DNA of 46,953 nt from Meiothermus sp. (lineage in GTDB: Bacteria > Deinococcota > Deinococci > Deinococcales > Thermaceae), in the NCBI RefSeq assembly GCF_025056915.1, contig NZ_JANWVH010000012.1, positions 508-47,460 on the forward strand, read 5' to 3'. Made by a program: the position numbers and the translations under genes. A model generated the notes under the pieces. It was not told the DNA's origin, ran no database searches, and saw only the letters and a list, made by a program, of their open reading frames with translations. Below, one piece after another: positions 16,423 through 25,177 of this stretch; within the stretch, counting starts at the first letter, position 1; each line of letters starts with the position of its first letter.

Positions 16423-16439
16423 AATCCACCTCGTGGATT
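16423..16439. other. Small perfect hairpin between two genes
   Basis: AATCCACCTCGTGGATT: 7-bp stem, 3-nt loop, no T-run on either strand. It could be a weak transcription stop or an mRNA end-protecting structure after the exported-protein gene. Confidence 0.35.
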
Positions 16440-16518
16440 GGGCGATAAGCTCTACGGCGCAAAACTTGCACATCCAATCGACAAATGACCCGCTAAGATA
16501 GGTAGCTTGAGGTGGCCC

Positions 16519-17361
16519 ATGGCGGCAACATCACCGGTGCGCGTTCGCAAAGGTTCGATTCGACATCAACTGGTGCAGCTTTTTGGCACTCTGCTCAAGC
16601 CGCTTTACTGGTGGTATGAGAAACGGGTCGAGGCCGAGGTTCGCCAGGGCCACGCGCCCAGGCACCTGGGCCTGATTCTGGATGGCAACCGCCGTTTTGC
16701 CCGAGAGCTGGGCCTCGAGGGCCACCAGGGCCACGAATTCGGGGTACAGAAAGCCTACGAGGTGCTGGAGTGGTGCCTGGAGCTGAAAATTCCCACCGTG
16801 ACCATCTGGGTCTTTTCCACCGATAACTTCAATCGCAGCCAGACCGAGGTGGAAACCCTGATGCGCCTCTTTGTTCAGGAGGCCAAACGCATGGCCCAAG
16901 ACCCCCGCATCCACGCCAACGAGGTGCGGGTCAAGGTGATTGGGCGGCACGACCGCTTTCCACCCAAGGTACTCGAGGCCCTGGAGGAGCTGGAAAAAGC
17001 CACCGAGCACCATAGCGGGATGCTCCTCAACATTGCCATGGGCTATGGCGGGCGGGAAGAGATTGTGGATGCGGTTAAGCAGCTCTTGCTCGAGGCCGCC
17101 AAAACCGGCAAGTCGCCGGAGGAGCTGGCCGCCGAGCTGGACATGGAACACATCTCCGAGCGGCTCTACACCGCTGGCGTCCCCGACCCCGACTTCATCA
17201 TTCGTACCTCGGGCGAGATCCGGCTCTCGGGCTTTTTGCTCTGGCAGGCTGCCTACAGCGAGTATTACTTCTTCGATGCCTTCTGGCCTGCCTTCCGCAA
17301 GGTGGACTTCCTGAGGGCGGTGCGCGACTACCAGAAGCGCGAGCGGCGCTTTGGGAAGTGA
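16519..17361 (+). CDS. uppS: Isoprenyl transferase (cis-prenyltransferase, undecaprenyl diphosphate synthase family)
   Basis: 280 residues. It adds isoprene units in cis to make the polyprenyl diphosphate carrier for cell wall synthesis. Motifs: LILDGNRRFAR with Asp55 binding the diphosphate, VFSTDNFNRS, AMGYGGREEI and the C-terminal RTSGEIRLSGFLLWQAAYSEYYF. The first ~50 residues are an extension beyond the usual UppS start, and the NRRF form of the first motif resembles the longer archaeal/actinobacterial type more than E. coli UppS. ATG 16519 is preferred (GAGGTGG upstream) over an in-frame TTG at 16507. Confidence 0.92.
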   Translation: MAATSPVRVRKGSIRHQLVQLFGTLLKPLYWWYEKRVEAEVRQGHAPRHLGLILDGNRRFARELGLEGHQGHEFGVQKAYEVLEWCLELKIPTVTIWVFSTDNFNRSQTEVETLMRLFVQEAKRMAQDPRIHANEVRVKVIGRHDRFPPKVLEALEELEKATEHHSGMLLNIAMGYGGREEIVDAVKQLLLEAAKTGKSPEELAAELDMEHISERLYTAGVPDPDFIIRTSGEIRLSGFLLWQAAYSEYYFFDAFWPAFRKVDFLRAVRDYQKRERRFGK

Positions 17362-17378
17362 CCAGCCGTCCCCAGCCC

Positions 17379-18581
17379 TCAACGGGCCAGCACCACCAGC
17401 AAAGCCAGCAACCCACCCGGCAGTAGCCCCAGCGCCACGTAAAGGCCCAGTCCCCTGGCTCCAAACGACAGCGCGGTTTTGAACACGGTGTTGCTCAGAG
17501 CGGCGGTCAGGATGGCAATGGACGCCACCTGCAAGAGCAGCTCTCCATTGCCCGCAAGTCGCGCCAGCGAGAGCGAGATGGCGTCCACATCGGCCACGCC
17601 CGAAAGGGCGCTGACCACATAAACCCCCGCATTCCCGAAGACCTCGAGGCCCCCTCGGGTCAAGAGCTTGACCAGCGCATAGACCCCGGCAAAGAGCAGA
17701 GCGCTCTGGAGCTGTAGGGGGTTTTGCACCGGCACGCTTTCCGACACCCCCCGATCCCGCCGGGCCAGCCAGGCCGCCATCAGCAATCCCCAGAGCAGCC
17801 ACACCAGCATGGGGAGCCAGAGCACCTGCAAGAGGGCCGGGGCGGTGGCGCTCCACACCAGAATCCGGCCCAGCATCATCTGCGAAGACAACACGGCCCC
17901 ACCGGCCCAGAGCAGGTTCTGGCTGGGGTTGGCTCGGCTTTGGGCCACCATCGAAAGGGTGACGGCGGTAGAAGAGACCAGGCCGCCCAGCAAGGCCGCT
18001 GCCCACAAGCCTTTGGAACCCAGCAAGCGCAAGGCCAGGTAACCCACGAAGTTGACCCCCGCCACCAGCAGAACCACCTGCCAGATTTCGCGGGGGTTCC
18101 AGACCCCATAGGGGCCGTAGTTGGCATCGGGCAGCAGCGGGTAGACCACCCCCAGCAGCAAGGCCAGCAAAACCGCCGCCTCGACCTCACTCCGCTGGAT
18201 GCCCCCTGCAAAAGCGTGCAGCTCGTCGTGAAAGGCCAGAAACCCCAGCAACAAGGCCCCTGCAAACAGGGCCGGCAGCACCGTGCCCAGCCCGCACAGC
18301 ACCCCCAGCACATACACGGTCAGGGCGGCCACCTGGCTGGTGGCATCGCGGCTGTTTTTGAGGGAGTACACCGCCAGCCCGGCCACCGCCAACAGCCCCG
18401 CCGCCGGCAGCCACAGGTTTGGCCCCAGGGCGCTGACCCCCCCCAGCAAGCCCAGCAGGGTGAAGGTACGCACCCCCCCGATGGCCGAGCCCTGGCGCTC
18501 CACTTTGGCCCGCTCGCGCTCGAGGCCCACCGCAAACCCAATCAGGGTGGCGGCCAGCAAATGCCACAGCAACACCTGCAC
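17379..18581 (-). CDS. MgtC/SapB N-terminal domain and DUF4010 integral membrane protein
   Basis: 400 residues, almost entirely hydrophobic with about 11-12 membrane segments. The N-terminal part (LLAATLIGFAVGLERER and GGVRTFTLLGLLGG) matches the MgtC/SapB/YhiD family; the remainder (GLVSSTAVTLSMV, SALSGVADVDAISLSLARLA) is typical of DUF4010 proteins. The family is linked to magnesium or other ion homeostasis, but transport by this two-domain form is unproven. It starts at GTG 18581, 54 bp after the histidine kinase stop, and may be co-transcribed with the two-component genes. It converges on uppS. Confidence 0.85.
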   Translation of the reverse strand: MQVLLWHLLAATLIGFAVGLERERAKVERQGSAIGGVRTFTLLGLLGGVSALGPNLWLPAAGLLAVAGLAVYSLKNSRDATSQVAALTVYVLGVLCGLGTVLPALFAGALLLGFLAFHDELHAFAGGIQRSEVEAAVLLALLLGVVYPLLPDANYGPYGVWNPREIWQVVLLVAGVNFVGYLALRLLGSKGLWAAALLGGLVSSTAVTLSMVAQSRANPSQNLLWAGGAVLSSQMMLGRILVWSATAPALLQVLWLPMLVWLLWGLLMAAWLARRDRGVSESVPVQNPLQLQSALLFAGVYALVKLLTRGGLEVFGNAGVYVVSALSGVADVDAISLSLARLAGNGELLLQVASIAILTAALSNTVFKTALSFGARGLGLYVALGLLPGGLLALLVVLAR

Positions 18582-18635
18582 TTTTTTACACTACTACTTT
18601 TGCCGGAGGACAAGGCCCCCCAGCGGTGGCTTGCA

Positions 18636-20129
18636 TCAAGCAGCTGGATTCTCCAGAGGAAGCACCGCCCGCACCGTAGTGCCTGCTCCGGGGCAGCTTT
18701 CGATCCAGCAGCGACCCCCCAAGCGCTCGAGGCGCTCCCGCATGGAAACCAGGCCCAGATGGCCCGGATACGCCCGCTGGCTATCAAAACCCACCCCATC
18801 GTCGCGAACCTCGAGCCGCACCGTACCGTTTTCCTGATGCAAGCCCAGGTGCACCTTGCGGGCTTTGGCATGTTTGACGATGTTGTGGAGGGCTTCCTGG
18901 GCCACGCGGTAGAGGGCTTCCTTGGCTTCCAGGCCCAAAGCGGGCTCGGGGCCGAGGTCGGCCTCGAGGGAGAGGCCGTGCCGCGCCCGCAGGGCCGCCG
19001 CTTGCTTGGAGAGGGCCGCGACCAGCCCTTCTTGCCGTAAGGACTCCGGGCGCAATTCAAAAATCAGGGCCCGCATCTCGGCCATGGCCCCCTCGGCCAG
19101 GTTCAGCACAAAGTCCAGAGCAGCCGGGGCCTGTTCGGGGTTGCGGGCCAGCTGGGTTTTGGCGGTGCGTACCCCCAGCACGATGCCGTAGATGGCCTGT
19201 GAAACCGAGTCGTGGAGGTTGCGGGCCAGCTTCTGCCGCTCCTCGAGGGCCGCCTGGCCCTGGGCCTGGGCGTAGAGGCGGGCGTTGCGAATGGCCACGG
19301 CGGCCCGCCGGGCCAGCGAGGTAAAGGCCCGCTGCTCGTCGGGGCCCAGGCTGTGGGGGCGTAAGTTATTCACGCTGAAAACCCCAAACACCTCGCCATC
19401 GAGGCGTATTGGGATGTGCATAAAGGCCCGGATGCCCTCGGGGTCGGTCACGTGGCGGGCTACCCGTTCATCCTGATGGGTGTCCTGAACCACCACCGTC
19501 TCGCCACTCTGGGCCGCGTAGGCCAGCAGGCCGTGCCCGGCATACTCGTTCATGACCCGCACAAAGGGCGAGGTAAACCCCCGCTGGGCGCGGGTGATGA
19601 GGTGCTGGTGGGTCTCGTCCCAGATCAGGATGCAGCTCTTGTCGGCCCCCAGCAGATCCACACACACATCTGCCAGCGCCTGCAAGACCTCATCGAGCTC
19701 GAGCGAGGCATAAAGCTTTTCGTCGGCCTGGTAGAGCGCTTCCAGGCGACGCAGGGTCTGGCGGGTCTCGGTGAGGTCGTGGGCAATGGCCGCTCCGTAC
19801 ATCTGGCCCTCAATCTCCAGGTACAAGAAGGAGTAGCGCACGTACCGCCAGCTTCCATCCTTTCGAACCAGGGCTATCTCGAAGATGCCGGGCGGGTCAA
19901 TGCGGTTCTGCCGGATGCGCTCGGCCACCCACTCGCGGTAGGGCGGCGCAATCCAGTCCAGGATGTCCCTGGCTTGCAGCTCCTCGAGGCTATATCCCAG
20001 CAAGTCCTGGGCCGCCCGGTTGGCGTACTCCAGCCTGCCTTGTACCGAGGCGATCAGGATGGCGTCGCGGGTGGCCTCCAGAAACCCCGCCAGGGCCTTG
20101 GAGTCGAGCCGGTGCAAAAAGTCACTCAA
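18636..20129 (-). CDS. Sensor histidine kinase (PAS-GAF-HisKA_3-HATPase)
   Basis: 497 residues, cytoplasmic, no membrane segments. Domains: PAS about 10-125 (NRAAQDLLGYSLEEL, RKDGSWRYVRYSF), GAF about 150-290 (HIPIRLDGEVFGVFSVNN), then a NarL-type dimerisation helix with phospho-acceptor His306 (LARNLHDSVSQ) and an ATPase domain (EALHNIVKHAKA, RDDGVGFD, GHLGLVSMRERLERLGG). A soluble PAS/GAF sensor suggests an internal cue such as redox, light or a small ligand. The TTG start at 20129 overlaps the last codons of the response regulator, with GGGAGGGG about 10 nt upstream, so the two are coupled. Confidence 0.9.
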   Translation of the reverse strand: MSDFLHRLDSKALAGFLEATRDAILIASVQGRLEYANRAAQDLLGYSLEELQARDILDWIAPPYREWVAERIRQNRIDPPGIFEIALVRKDGSWRYVRYSFLYLEIEGQMYGAAIAHDLTETRQTLRRLEALYQADEKLYASLELDEVLQALADVCVDLLGADKSCILIWDETHQHLITRAQRGFTSPFVRVMNEYAGHGLLAYAAQSGETVVVQDTHQDERVARHVTDPEGIRAFMHIPIRLDGEVFGVFSVNNLRPHSLGPDEQRAFTSLARRAAVAIRNARLYAQAQGQAALEERQKLARNLHDSVSQAIYGIVLGVRTAKTQLARNPEQAPAALDFVLNLAEGAMAEMRALIFELRPESLRQEGLVAALSKQAAALRARHGLSLEADLGPEPALGLEAKEALYRVAQEALHNIVKHAKARKVHLGLHQENGTVRLEVRDDGVGFDSQRAYPGHLGLVSMRERLERLGGRCWIESCPGAGTTVRAVLPLENPAA

Positions 20130-20775
20130 GCCCGATCAGCCCCTCCCGCATGGCGAACAGGGCGGCCTGGGTGCGCGAGGACAGCCCCAGTTTGGAGAGC
20201 AGGTTGGAAACGTGGGTCTTGACGGTCAGCTCGGACAAGTTGAGTTGCTGGGCGATGCGCTTGTTGGACAGCCCGCGCGCTACCAACCGCAGGATTTCGG
20301 TCTCCCTGGGGGTCAGGGCTTCGCGCATTTCAGCGGTGCGCACCTCTTTAGCCAGCCGTTTGGCCGCCTCCGGGTGCAGCCGCACCTCACCCCGGCCTGC
20401 CGCATGAATGGCCTCCACCAGCTCCTCGGGGTGGGCATCTTTGAGCAGATAGCCACTGGCGCCCGCGTGAATGGCCTCGGTCACCAGGCGTTCGTCCAGC
20501 GCGCTGGTCAGGGCAATCACCTCCACTTCGGGAAAGCGTGCTTTAATCTGGCGGGTTGCACTCAACCCGTCCATCACCGGCATCAGCAAGTCCATCAGCA
20601 CCACGTCGGGGTGCAGTGCGGCCACCTTCTCCAGGGCTTCCTGGCCGTTTTCGGCCTCGCCCACCACATGAAGCCCCTCATCGGTGGCCAGAAACATCCG
20701 CAACCCCTGGCGCACCACCCTGTGGTCATCCACCAGCAAAACCCCCAGGCTTTCCCTCGAGCCGGGATGAGGCAT
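20122..20775 (-). CDS. NarL/FixJ-family response regulator
   Basis: 217 residues: receiver domain (VLLVDDHRVVRQG, phospho-acceptor Asp62 in VVLMDLLMP, conserved LTSA and GYLLKDA) and a C-terminal LuxR-type HTH (LTPRETEILRLVARGLSNKRIAQQL, split here at about residues 150-175, then KTHVSNLLSKLGLSSRTQAAL). It is the partner of the histidine kinase with which it overlaps. ATG 20775 is taken; an in-frame GTG at 20808 would add 11 residues without similarity. Targets are unknown; the MgtC-like gene downstream is a candidate. Confidence 0.92.
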   Translation of the reverse strand: MPHPGSRESLGVLLVDDHRVVRQGLRMFLATDEGLHVVGEAENGQEALEKVAALHPDVVLMDLLMPVMDGLSATRQIKARFPEVEVIALTSALDERLVTEAIHAGASGYLLKDAHPEELVEAIHAAGRGEVRLHPEAAKRLAKEVRTAEMREALTPRETEILRLVARGLSNKRIAQQLNLSELTVKTHVSNLLSKLGLSSRTQAALFAMREGLIGLE

Positions 20776-20969
20776 GATTTCAGGGTACAACGAGGCTGTC
20801 AGGCTCACCAGAGAGCTGGGCTTTTTGTGGAAGGAGCCCCGTCATGCCCCGCCTGCTCGCCTGTTTGAAGTCTCGCGGCAAGGGCCTTGGGGCTGTTCTG
20901 CTTCCTTGGGCAAAGGAGCGTGGCGATCGCAGGCGGTTGGGGGCGAGGGGGTTGACTGGATTAAGGGCT

Positions 20970-21060
20970 TAAAGCGCACTTCAGAGCCGTGGTCGCCCAT
21001 ACAGGCCACTGCCCTGTTCGGCACGAACTCGAACGGCTCCCCCTGTCTGAAAAGCGCTTT
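20970..21060 (+). mobile_element. Degenerate MITE copy H
   Basis: A decayed relative of the other copies: AAAGCGCACTTCAGAGCCGTGG at the left (compare TATCGCGCCCTTCACAGACGTGG in other copies), a degraded hairpin GTGGTCGCC-N-GGCCAC, then CTGTTCGGCACGA, CTCGAACGGCTC and CTGAAAAGCGCTTT at the right. The order and spacing of all parts are kept, though each is mutated and the terminal TAs are lost. It lies between the response regulator and pfkA; nothing else is recognisable in that 345-bp gap. Confidence 0.6.
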
Positions 21061-21120
21061 GGCCGCAAAAGCCTGCGATGGCTTTAGACCCTTGCCCAAG
21101 AACCCCAGCCGACGGATAAG

Positions 21121-22404
21121 ATGGCCACTGTGCAAGGCGGCATGCTCAACACTCAGATTTCCATCCTGGGCCCAGCTCGCCATCCGAACCCCCTGCAAAG
21201 CCAGCGGGATGTGTTCGTGGAGGATGGGAGCCGGGTGCTGCTGGCTTCCATGCTGGACGAGCTGCAAAGCCCCCCCGCCACGTTCGAGCTGGCCGGCCCC
21301 CGCCGCCAGATTTTCTTCAACCCTACCGAAATTGCCTGCGGCATCGTGACCTGTGGCGGGCTTTGCCCCGGCCTGAACGATGTGATTCGTTCGGTGGTGA
21401 TGACCCTCAGCTACAGCTACGGGGTGAAGCGCATCTATGGGTTCCGCTATGGCTATGCCGGGCTGGCCGCCAGCCAGGGCATCGAGCCCCTGCTCCTGAC
21501 CCCCGAGCTGGTACAGGACATCCACGACGACGGCGGCACCCTGCTGGGTTCCTCCAGAGGCCCCCAGGAACCCGCCGACATGATCGAGCGCTTGCAGCAA
21601 CTGGGGGTGCACATCCTGTTTGCGGTGGGCGGCGATGGAACCCTGCGCGGGGCCTCGGCCCTGGTTCAGGAGATCCAGAAGCGAAACCTGGCCATCAGCG
21701 TGATTGGCATCCCCAAAACCATAGACAACGACATCGAGTGGATTGAGCGCAGCTTTGGCGTGGCCACTGCCGTCGAGGAGGCCACCAGGGCCTTGGAGGC
21801 CGCCCACGCCGAGGCCCGGGGAGCCTACAACGGCATTGGGCTGGTCAAGCTGATGGGTCGCCACAGCGGCTTTATCACCGCCCACGCCACCCTGGCCAAC
21901 GCCGACGTGAATTTCTGTCTGGTGCCCGAGGTGCCCTTTAGCCTGGAGGGCTTCCTGGCGGCTTTGGAAGAGCGCCTCCTGACCCGCCACCACGCGGTCA
22001 TCGCCCTGGCCGAAGGGGCCGGTCAGGACTTGATCGAAGGCGAAGTGACCAGGGACGCTTCGGGCAACGTCAAACTCAAGGACATCGGGCTTTTCCTGAA
22101 GGAGGCCATCGGGCGTCACTTTGACCGGAAGGGCCTGGAAACCACCATCAAATACATTGACCCCAGCTACATCATTCGCAGCGTACCGGCCAACGCGGTG
22201 GACTCGGAGTACTGTCTGGCCCTGGGACAACACGCGGTTCACGCGGGCATGAGCGGGCGCACCGACATGATGGTCGGTTACTGGAACCAGCACTTCACCC
22301 ATGTGCCCATCGCCCTGGCCACGCAAAAGCGCAAGCAGATTGACCCCCAGAGCGAACTCTGGCAGCAGGTGCTGGGGGCGACCGGGCAGCCCAGAGGGAT
22401 GTGA
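21121..22404 (+). CDS. pfkA: 6-phosphofructokinase (PfkA family, long form)
   Basis: 427 residues, about 100 longer than E. coli PfkA, with an N-terminal extension of roughly 65 residues before the GIVTCGGLCPGLND glycine-rich loop. It phosphorylates fructose 6-phosphate in glycolysis. Phosphate-donor residues: GGDGT (170-174, Gly as in ATP enzymes) combined with PKTIDND (198-204, Lys at the position that is Gly in E. coli PfkA and Lys in PPi enzymes); Asp202 is the catalytic base. This Gly/Lys combination is typical of the plant- and trypanosome-like ATP-dependent clade, so ATP is the likelier donor. Later motifs MGRHSGF and PEVPF are present. ATG 21121 lacks a good ribosome site; ATG 21142 is an alternative. 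Confidence 0.9.
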   Translation: MATVQGGMLNTQISILGPARHPNPLQSQRDVFVEDGSRVLLASMLDELQSPPATFELAGPRRQIFFNPTEIACGIVTCGGLCPGLNDVIRSVVMTLSYSYGVKRIYGFRYGYAGLAASQGIEPLLLTPELVQDIHDDGGTLLGSSRGPQEPADMIERLQQLGVHILFAVGGDGTLRGASALVQEIQKRNLAISVIGIPKTIDNDIEWIERSFGVATAVEEATRALEAAHAEARGAYNGIGLVKLMGRHSGFITAHATLANADVNFCLVPEVPFSLEGFLAALEERLLTRHHAVIALAEGAGQDLIEGEVTRDASGNVKLKDIGLFLKEAIGRHFDRKGLETTIKYIDPSYIIRSVPANAVDSEYCLALGQHAVHAGMSGRTDMMVGYWNQHFTHVPIALATQKRKQIDPQSELWQQVLGATGQPRGM

Positions 22405-22429
22405 TTGGAAGCAAGGTGGGGGCTGGGGA

Positions 22430-22753
22430 TCAGGGCCTCGAGGCCAGGTTCAAAATCACCACCCCCACAATAATCAGCGCTATGCCCAGGGCAATGGCGC
22501 TGTTCATGGGCTCCTTGAGCATCAACCAGCCCAGCACCGCAATCAGGGCCGTGCCCAGCCCCGACCAGACCGCATAGGCGGTGTTGAGGGGAAGGGTCTT
22601 GAGGGTCAGGCTGAGAAAATAGAAGGCCAGCCCGTAGCCCAGCACCACCACCACCGAGGGCAGCAGCCTGGTAAAGCCCTGCGAGGCTTTGAGGGCGGTT
22701 GAGCCAATCACCTCCGAGATAATCGCCAGCAAAAGCAGCCACCAGCCGTTCAT
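22430..22753 (-). CDS. SMR-family small multidrug/guanidinium transporter
   Basis: 107 residues with four membrane helices, the normal size of the family. The key membrane glutamate is present ([10 protein letters not shown]) as is the signature [19 protein letters not shown]. These inner-membrane dual-topology or paired proteins exchange cations for protons. It resembles the EmrE/QacE subgroup (SEVIGS...LKAS) but SugE-like guanidinium export cannot be excluded. ATG 22753 has GGAGG 7 nt upstream; an upstream in-frame extension (to 22792) lacks any ribosome site. A single gene, without the usual SMR partner; convergent with pfkA. Confidence 0.9.
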   Translation of the reverse strand: MNGWWLLLLAIISEVIGSTALKASQGFTRLLPSVVVVLGYGLAFYFLSLTLKTLPLNTAYAVWSGLGTALIAVLGWLMLKEPMNSAIALGIALIIVGVVILNLASRP

Positions 22754-22872
22754 CCACTTCCTCCCCAGGGGCCAGCCTATGGGCCCAGCCACAGCCTATC
22801 CGATGCGGGTCAGGGCTTGTCGGCCCGCTACCGGCGCCGCAACCTTGCAACAGCCGGTGTCAGCCTTCTGTG

Positions 22873-22878
22873 TACAAT
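22873..22878 (+). promoter_or_regulatory. -10 element of the response regulator gene, near-leaderless start
   Basis: TACAAT is followed by 8 bases and then ATG at 22887, so transcription would start within one or two bases of the start codon. There is no ribosome site and no clear -35 at normal spacing. Confidence 0.5.
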
Positions 22879-22886
22879 ACACTCTA

Positions 22887-23543
22887 ATGATTCGCATCCT
22901 GCTCGCCGACGACCACGCCCTCTTTCGACAGGGTCTCAAGAGCCTTCTGGAGGCCGAGCCCGACTTCAAGGTGATGGGCGAGGCCAAGGATGGGCGCGAG
23001 GCCCTGCGCCATGCCCTCGAGGCCCACCCCGACATCATCCTGATGGACATTCAGATGCCCGGCCTCGACGGGGTGCAGGCCACCCAGGAAATCCTCAAGG
23101 AGTGGCCCCAGGCCAAAGTGATTATGCTGACCATGTACCGCCAGGACGGCTACGTGTTCGAGGCGGTCAAGGCCGGAGCGCGGGGCTATATGCTCAAAGA
23201 TGCCGACGCCAAGGAACTGCTGGAGGCCATCCGGCGGGTGTACCAGGGCGAGGTTCTGCTCGATGCCGAGATGGCCGAGCAGATCATCCAGGACTTCAAG
23301 GCCAAGCAGGAGACCACGCCCAAAGCGCACACCGAGCTCTCGGAGCGGGAGGTGCAAATTTTACGCCTGGTGGCCCAGGGCTATACCAACCTCGAGATTG
23401 CCACCGAACTTTCGCTCTCCGAAAAAACCGTGCGCAACCGCCTGTCCGACATCTTCCAGAAACTGCACCTGAACAACCGCACCCAAGCCGCCCTGTACGC
23501 CCTGCGCGAGGGTCTGGCGGAAAAGGGCGATGAGCAGGTGTAG
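22887..23543 (+). CDS. NarL/FixJ-family response regulator (orphan)
   Basis: 218 residues. Receiver domain with Asp54 ([10 protein letters not shown]), conserved LTMY and GYMLKDAD; C-terminal LuxR-type HTH ([25 protein letters not shown] in parts around 150-175, then [24 protein letters not shown]). No histidine kinase is adjacent, so the partner is elsewhere. The ATG at 22887 follows a -10 hexamer by 8 bases and has no ribosome site, so translation is probably leaderless. It resembles the response regulator at 20122 but is a different paralogue. Confidence 0.92.
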   Translation: MIRILLADDHALFRQGLKSLLEAEPDFKVMGEAKDGREALRHALEAHPDIILMDIQMPGLDGVQATQEILKEWPQAKVIMLTMYRQDGYVFEAVKAGARGYMLKDADAKELLEAIRRVYQGEVLLDAEMAEQIIQDFKAKQETTPKAHTELSEREVQILRLVAQGYTNLEIATELSLSEKTVRNRLSDIFQKLHLNNRTQAALYALREGLAEKGDEQV

Positions 23544-23711
23544 CCGAAATCCCTAGCCCGGTGGTTGGAGGCTGCCGGAGGCCCGGCGCTGCCCACGACA
23601 CCGGCTTCCTAGCCTGCGGCATCGGACCTTCGATGGCCCCCTTGCATCTGGTGCGTTGAGGGTAACGCTCCCACTGCACCCCGAGCACCAAGCCTGTATC
23701 ATCAAAACCCG

Positions 23712-24746
23712 ATGAGCGAACCTGCGACCAAGGCCACCCTCGACCCTGTGCTGCTGCTGGGGGAGATTGCCGAAATTGGCGGCGACCAAGCCCGCGGGGC
23801 CTGGGTCGCCCGACGGCTACGCGCCCAGGGGCTGGAGCCCCAGACCGACGAACAAGGCAATGTGTGGGCCGGGCAGGGTTCCACGCTGGTGGTGGCCCAT
23901 CTGGACACCGTGCTGACCCCAACCACCCTGCGACGGGAGCAAAACCGCTGGTATGGCCCGGCGGTGGGCGACAACTCGTCGGGGGTGGCGGTCTTGATGG
24001 CCCTGGCCGATGAACTGGTGGCCCTGGGCTGTACGGTGGCGTTTAGTGTGGGCGAGGAGGGGCTGGGCAACCTGCGGGGGGCCCGGCAGCTGGTCAAGCA
24101 CCGGCGGCCCCAGCAGATGATTGCGGTGGACGGCTACCTGCCCGGCGTGGTGAGCCGCTCGGCGGGTTCCTACCGGATGCGGGCCCGCCTGAGCGGGCCG
24201 GGCGGCCATGCCTGGGGCGACCGCGAGGCCCCCTCGCCGGTGCCCGCCCTGGGGCAAGCCCTGGCCCAGATGTATGCCCTCGAGCGCCCCAGCCAGACCA
24301 GCCTGAACGTGGGCCGGCTGTGGGGCGGCGAGGCCATCAACGCCATTCCGCAGGAGGTGGGCTTCGAACTCGACCTGCGGGCCCTGGATGCCTCGGTGTT
24401 GACCCAGAAATCCGCCCAGGTCAAGGAAATTTTGATGGAGGCGGCCCGACGCTTCAATGTCCGGCTGGAGTTGGAGGTGCTGGGCGAGCGTCCGGCGGGC
24501 AGCACGGCCACCCCGGCCATGCTGGAGGCGGCCCGAAACGCCCTGGCCGAGGTGGGCCTCGAGGCCCAGTTCACCGCTGGCTCCACCGATGCCTCGGCGG
24601 GGGTGGAGGCGGGCATCCCGGCCATCACCCTGAGCGTTTACCGGGGCGGCGGGGCCCACACCCCCGAGGAATGGGTCGAGCCCGAGTCGCTGCGCCTGGG
24701 CGTCCGCGCCCTGCGTAGCTTCGTGCGGCAGCTCGCCAAAACATAA
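23712..24746 (+). CDS. M20-family metallopeptidase (acetyl-lysine deacetylase/aminoacylase-like)
   Basis: 344 residues. The family's metal-site order is complete: AHLDTV (His63, Asp65), VGDNSSG (Asp87), VGEEGLGN (Glu115 catalytic, Glu116), AVDG (Asp140) and the C-terminal AHTPEEW histidine. A smaller lid domain sits between (SGPGGHAWG). M20 enzymes hydrolyse peptide or N-acyl bonds with two zinc ions in the cytoplasm. Its short length and pattern resemble the LysK / [LysW]-lysine hydrolase branch of the Thermus lysine/arginine pathway, but that is inference; dipeptidase or aminoacylase activity is equally possible. ATG 23712 has no ribosome site; TATCAT lies 9 bases upstream, so it is probably near-leaderless. 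The 168 bp before it hold nothing else. Confidence 0.85.
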   Translation: MSEPATKATLDPVLLLGEIAEIGGDQARGAWVARRLRAQGLEPQTDEQGNVWAGQGSTLVVAHLDTVLTPTTLRREQNRWYGPAVGDNSSGVAVLMALADELVALGCTVAFSVGEEGLGNLRGARQLVKHRRPQQMIAVDGYLPGVVSRSAGSYRMRARLSGPGGHAWGDREAPSPVPALGQALAQMYALERPSQTSLNVGRLWGGEAINAIPQEVGFELDLRALDASVLTQKSAQVKEILMEAARRFNVRLELEVLGERPAGSTATPAMLEAARNALAEVGLEAQFTAGSTDASAGVEAGIPAITLSVYRGGGAHTPEEWVEPESLRLGVRALRSFVRQLAKT

Positions 24747-24796
24747 CGGTTTTGTAACGACGGCCCTGCTACCCTTGGGCCCATACGGGGGTGGCT

Positions 24797-24997
24797 ATGC
24801 CGAGAACCAAAACCTATCTGTTGCAACTCTGGCACGACTCGTCCGGCCTGTGGGCGGTACTCAAGGACGAGGCGCTGGGACAGCTCTACCAGTTTGAGAG
24901 CCTCGAGGCTCTCACCGAGTTCCTGTCGAAGCTCGAGGACGGGCCGCCCCCCGAGCCGCCCGAAGAAGCCAGGCACCTTGTGCCGGGCCTGGAGTAG
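24797..24997 (+). CDS. Small conserved-looking protein of unknown function
   Basis: 66 residues: TYLLQLWHDSSGLWAVLKDEAL, then a helix FESLEALTEFLSKL and a proline-rich tail. The beta-beta-beta-alpha look (strands to about residue 33, helix 35-46) fits a small soluble domain. The ATG has GGGGTGG immediately upstream; GTG 24791 in the same frame is an alternative. It follows the M20 gene by 50 bp on the same strand and ends 13 bp before MITE copy E. Not recognised. Confidence 0.6.
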   Translation: MPRTKTYLLQLWHDSSGLWAVLKDEALGQLYQFESLEALTEFLSKLEDGPPPEPPEEARHLVPGLE

Positions 24998-25010
24998 CCA
25001 GACCACCCTT

Positions 25011-25094
25011 TATCGCGCCCTTCACAGACGTGGCCGCCTGGATAGGCGGCCACTGTTCTGTCCAGGACAACGCTTTCTCGAAGTCGAAGGGCTC
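25011..25094 (+). mobile_element. MITE copy E, right end missing
   Basis: The left end TATCGCGCCCTTCACAGACG and the best-preserved central hairpin in the window (GTGGCCGCC-N6-GGCGGCCAC) are intact. The match stops after AAGTCGAAGGGCTC, so the right terminal repeat is lost. It lies about 85 bp upstream of the next gene. Confidence 0.8.
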
Positions 25095-25177
25095 GCAGGG
25101 AGGAAGGAAAAAGGACATAAGCCCGGCTTTCCGGCAAACAGAGGGGCCGGCGGCCCAATCTGCGATAGGATGGTGCG

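Noticed and set aside
16531..18006. 491-codon minus-strand frame opposite uppS and across the DUF4010 gene.
   Set aside because: A shadow of two real genes; composition is typical of antisense frames in GC-rich DNA.
20774..21349. 191-codon plus-strand frame before and into pfkA.
   Set aside because: It covers a decayed MITE and overlaps pfkA in another frame; no motif or ribosome site.
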